A stretch of 6,623 bases of DNA from an uncultured Solirubrobacter sp. (lineage in GTDB: Bacteria > Actinomycetota > Thermoleophilia > Solirubrobacterales > Solirubrobacteraceae): the NCBI GenBank assembly GCA_937871635.1, contig CALMNS010000477.1, positions 1-6,623 on the forward strand, written 5' to 3'. The stretch's first letter is position 1; every line of letters starts with the position of its first letter. The notes below the pieces were generated by a model, which was given only the letters and a program-made list of their open reading frames with translations, had not been told where the DNA came from and did no database searches. Positions 6,181-6,623 of the stretch are shown one piece after another. The translations under genes and the position numbers were made by a program.

Positions 6181-6623
6181 ATGGCCGACGTGACCGTGGA
6201 GCGCATCGAGGACTGGCTCGGGCAGGACGTCTTCGACCCGGAGGGGGAGAAGATCGGCAAGCTCGAGGAGATCTACCTCAAGGGACCGGACCCCGTGCTG
6301 GCGGAGGTCAAGACGGGTGGGCTGCGCAAGCGCTCGCACCTCGTCCCCGTCCGGGGCATGACCGTCGGCCGCGAGTACGTCCGCGCCGACCACATGAGCC
6401 GGAAGGTGACCGAGGCCCCGGGCCCGCCCAAGGACGCCGCGCCGGACGACGCGACGCTCCGGGCGGTGGCCGACCACTACGGCTTCGCGCCCGGTGAGGG
6501 CGCCGTCGAGGGACGCCACCGCCTCGGCCACCCCGCGGGTGCCCGCGGCGAAGGGCGGCATCTCGAAGACGCCCATCGGCCCGTTCCAGAAGACCGTGCG
6601 AGCGCCGGACAGCGCGTCCGCGA
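6181..6623 (+). CDS. PRC-barrel domain protein, 3' end lost
   Basis: The PRC-barrel is a small beta-barrel found in photosynthetic reaction centre H subunits, RimM and many stand-alone bacterial proteins, often stress-linked. Residues about 10-75 fit it: DWLGQDVFDPEGEKIGKLEEIY, with the typical D-x-x-G-x-x-I/V-G-x-(I/L) turn, then VKTGGLRKRSHLVPV and the second strand pair near VGREYVRADHM. A linker rich in Pro and Asp follows and then ATLRAVADHYGF. The ATG at 6181 is the only start, since a TAG lies in frame at 6142. There is no good ribosome-binding site. The frame stays open to the window edge, but beyond about 6493 the residues are merely the antisense of the PGK gene, so the true protein probably ended close to residue 105. 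The molecular role is unknown. Confidence 0.75.
   Translation, partial: MADVTVERIEDWLGQDVFDPEGEKIGKLEEIYLKGPDPVLAEVKTGGLRKRSHLVPVRGMTVGREYVRADHMSRKVTEAPGPPKDAAPDDATLRAVADHYGFAPGEGAVEGRHRLGHPAGARGEGRHLEDAHRPVPEDRASAGQRVR
6493..6623 (-). pseudogene. pgk: Phosphoglycerate kinase, C-terminal part, cut off before the GGGDS motif
   Basis: The minus strand enters at the right edge with ADALSGARTVFWNGPMGVFE and continues MPPFAAGTRGVAEAVASLDGALT. This is the conserved C-terminal domain of phosphoglycerate kinase, the glycolytic enzyme that transfers phosphate from 1,3-bisphosphoglycerate to ADP. In intact PGK it is followed by VVGGGDSAAA and about 50 more residues that complete the nucleotide site. 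Here the match stops at Thr (codon 6495-6493) and the frame runs on as GREAVVVGHRP, which is the antisense of the PRC-barrel gene, to a stop at 5764. An enzyme ending this way should be inactive. Either a deletion removed the 3' ends of two convergent genes, or the join is an assembly artefact. The rest of the gene lies outside the window. Confidence 0.8.

Noticed and set aside
5764..6492. The minus-strand frame continuing from PGK as a possible fusion protein domain.
   Set aside because: Past 6493 it is the exact antisense of the PRC-barrel gene and then of the degraded gene, with no recognisable fold. Treated as read-through of a truncated gene.
1..6623. CRISPR arrays, tRNA or rRNA genes, insertion sequences, direct repeats at window scale.
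   Set aside because: No regularly spaced repeats, cloverleaf-like sequences, transposase motifs or long terminal repeats were seen on either strand.

Overview
The window is very GC-rich, with G or C at nearly every third codon position in the confident genes. The SufB/SufD sequences are of Gram-positive type and a Rieske ferredoxin sits in the suf cluster. This points to a high-GC Actinomycetota. Thermoleophilia/Solirubrobacterales is my best guess from the feel of the proteins, not a proven placement.

Left part (1-3838) is intact and ordinary. A class I SAM methyltransferase runs leftward (40-759). It diverges over 60 bp from a rightward operon: Rieske [2Fe-2S] ferredoxin (820-1137), sufB (1141-2580) and sufD (2573-3838). 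The three are tightly packed (3 bp gap, then an 8 bp overlap with a TTG start on sufD) and should be co-translated. SufB and SufD form the scaffold on which Fe-S clusters are assembled, and the Rieske protein is a plausible Fe-S client or electron donor. No sufC, sufS, sufU or sufT follows. A 12-bp hairpin closes the operon. A perfect 6-5-6 inverted repeat lies at the presumed transcription start.

Middle part (3972-4868) is a leftward three-gene operon with 4-bp stop/start overlaps: an unrecognised 83-aa acidic protein, an MNT-type minimal nucleotidyltransferase (antitoxin-like), and a HEPN-type partner. The HEPN gene is broken: its central segment, where the family's catalytic Arg/His motif lies, is missing and the two remaining ends are in different frames. 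The nucleotidyltransferase looks intact.

Right part (4958-6623) is mostly damaged. A rightward gene of unknown function (4958-6113) has an in-frame TAG and about three frame changes, yet keeps strong coding character and a Lys/Arg-rich tail. It is followed by a PRC-barrel protein (from 6181) and, entering from the right edge on the minus strand, the C-terminal part of phosphoglycerate kinase. The last two run into each other at about 6493: PGK loses its conserved nucleotide-binding C-terminus and the PRC gene loses its stop. This looks like a deletion, or an assembly join, across two convergent genes.

The main points for a second look are the toxin-dead MNT-HEPN operon with an extra small gene, the PGK/PRC junction, and the concentration of damage to the right of sufD. 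I see no CRISPR array, tRNA, rRNA or insertion sequence.
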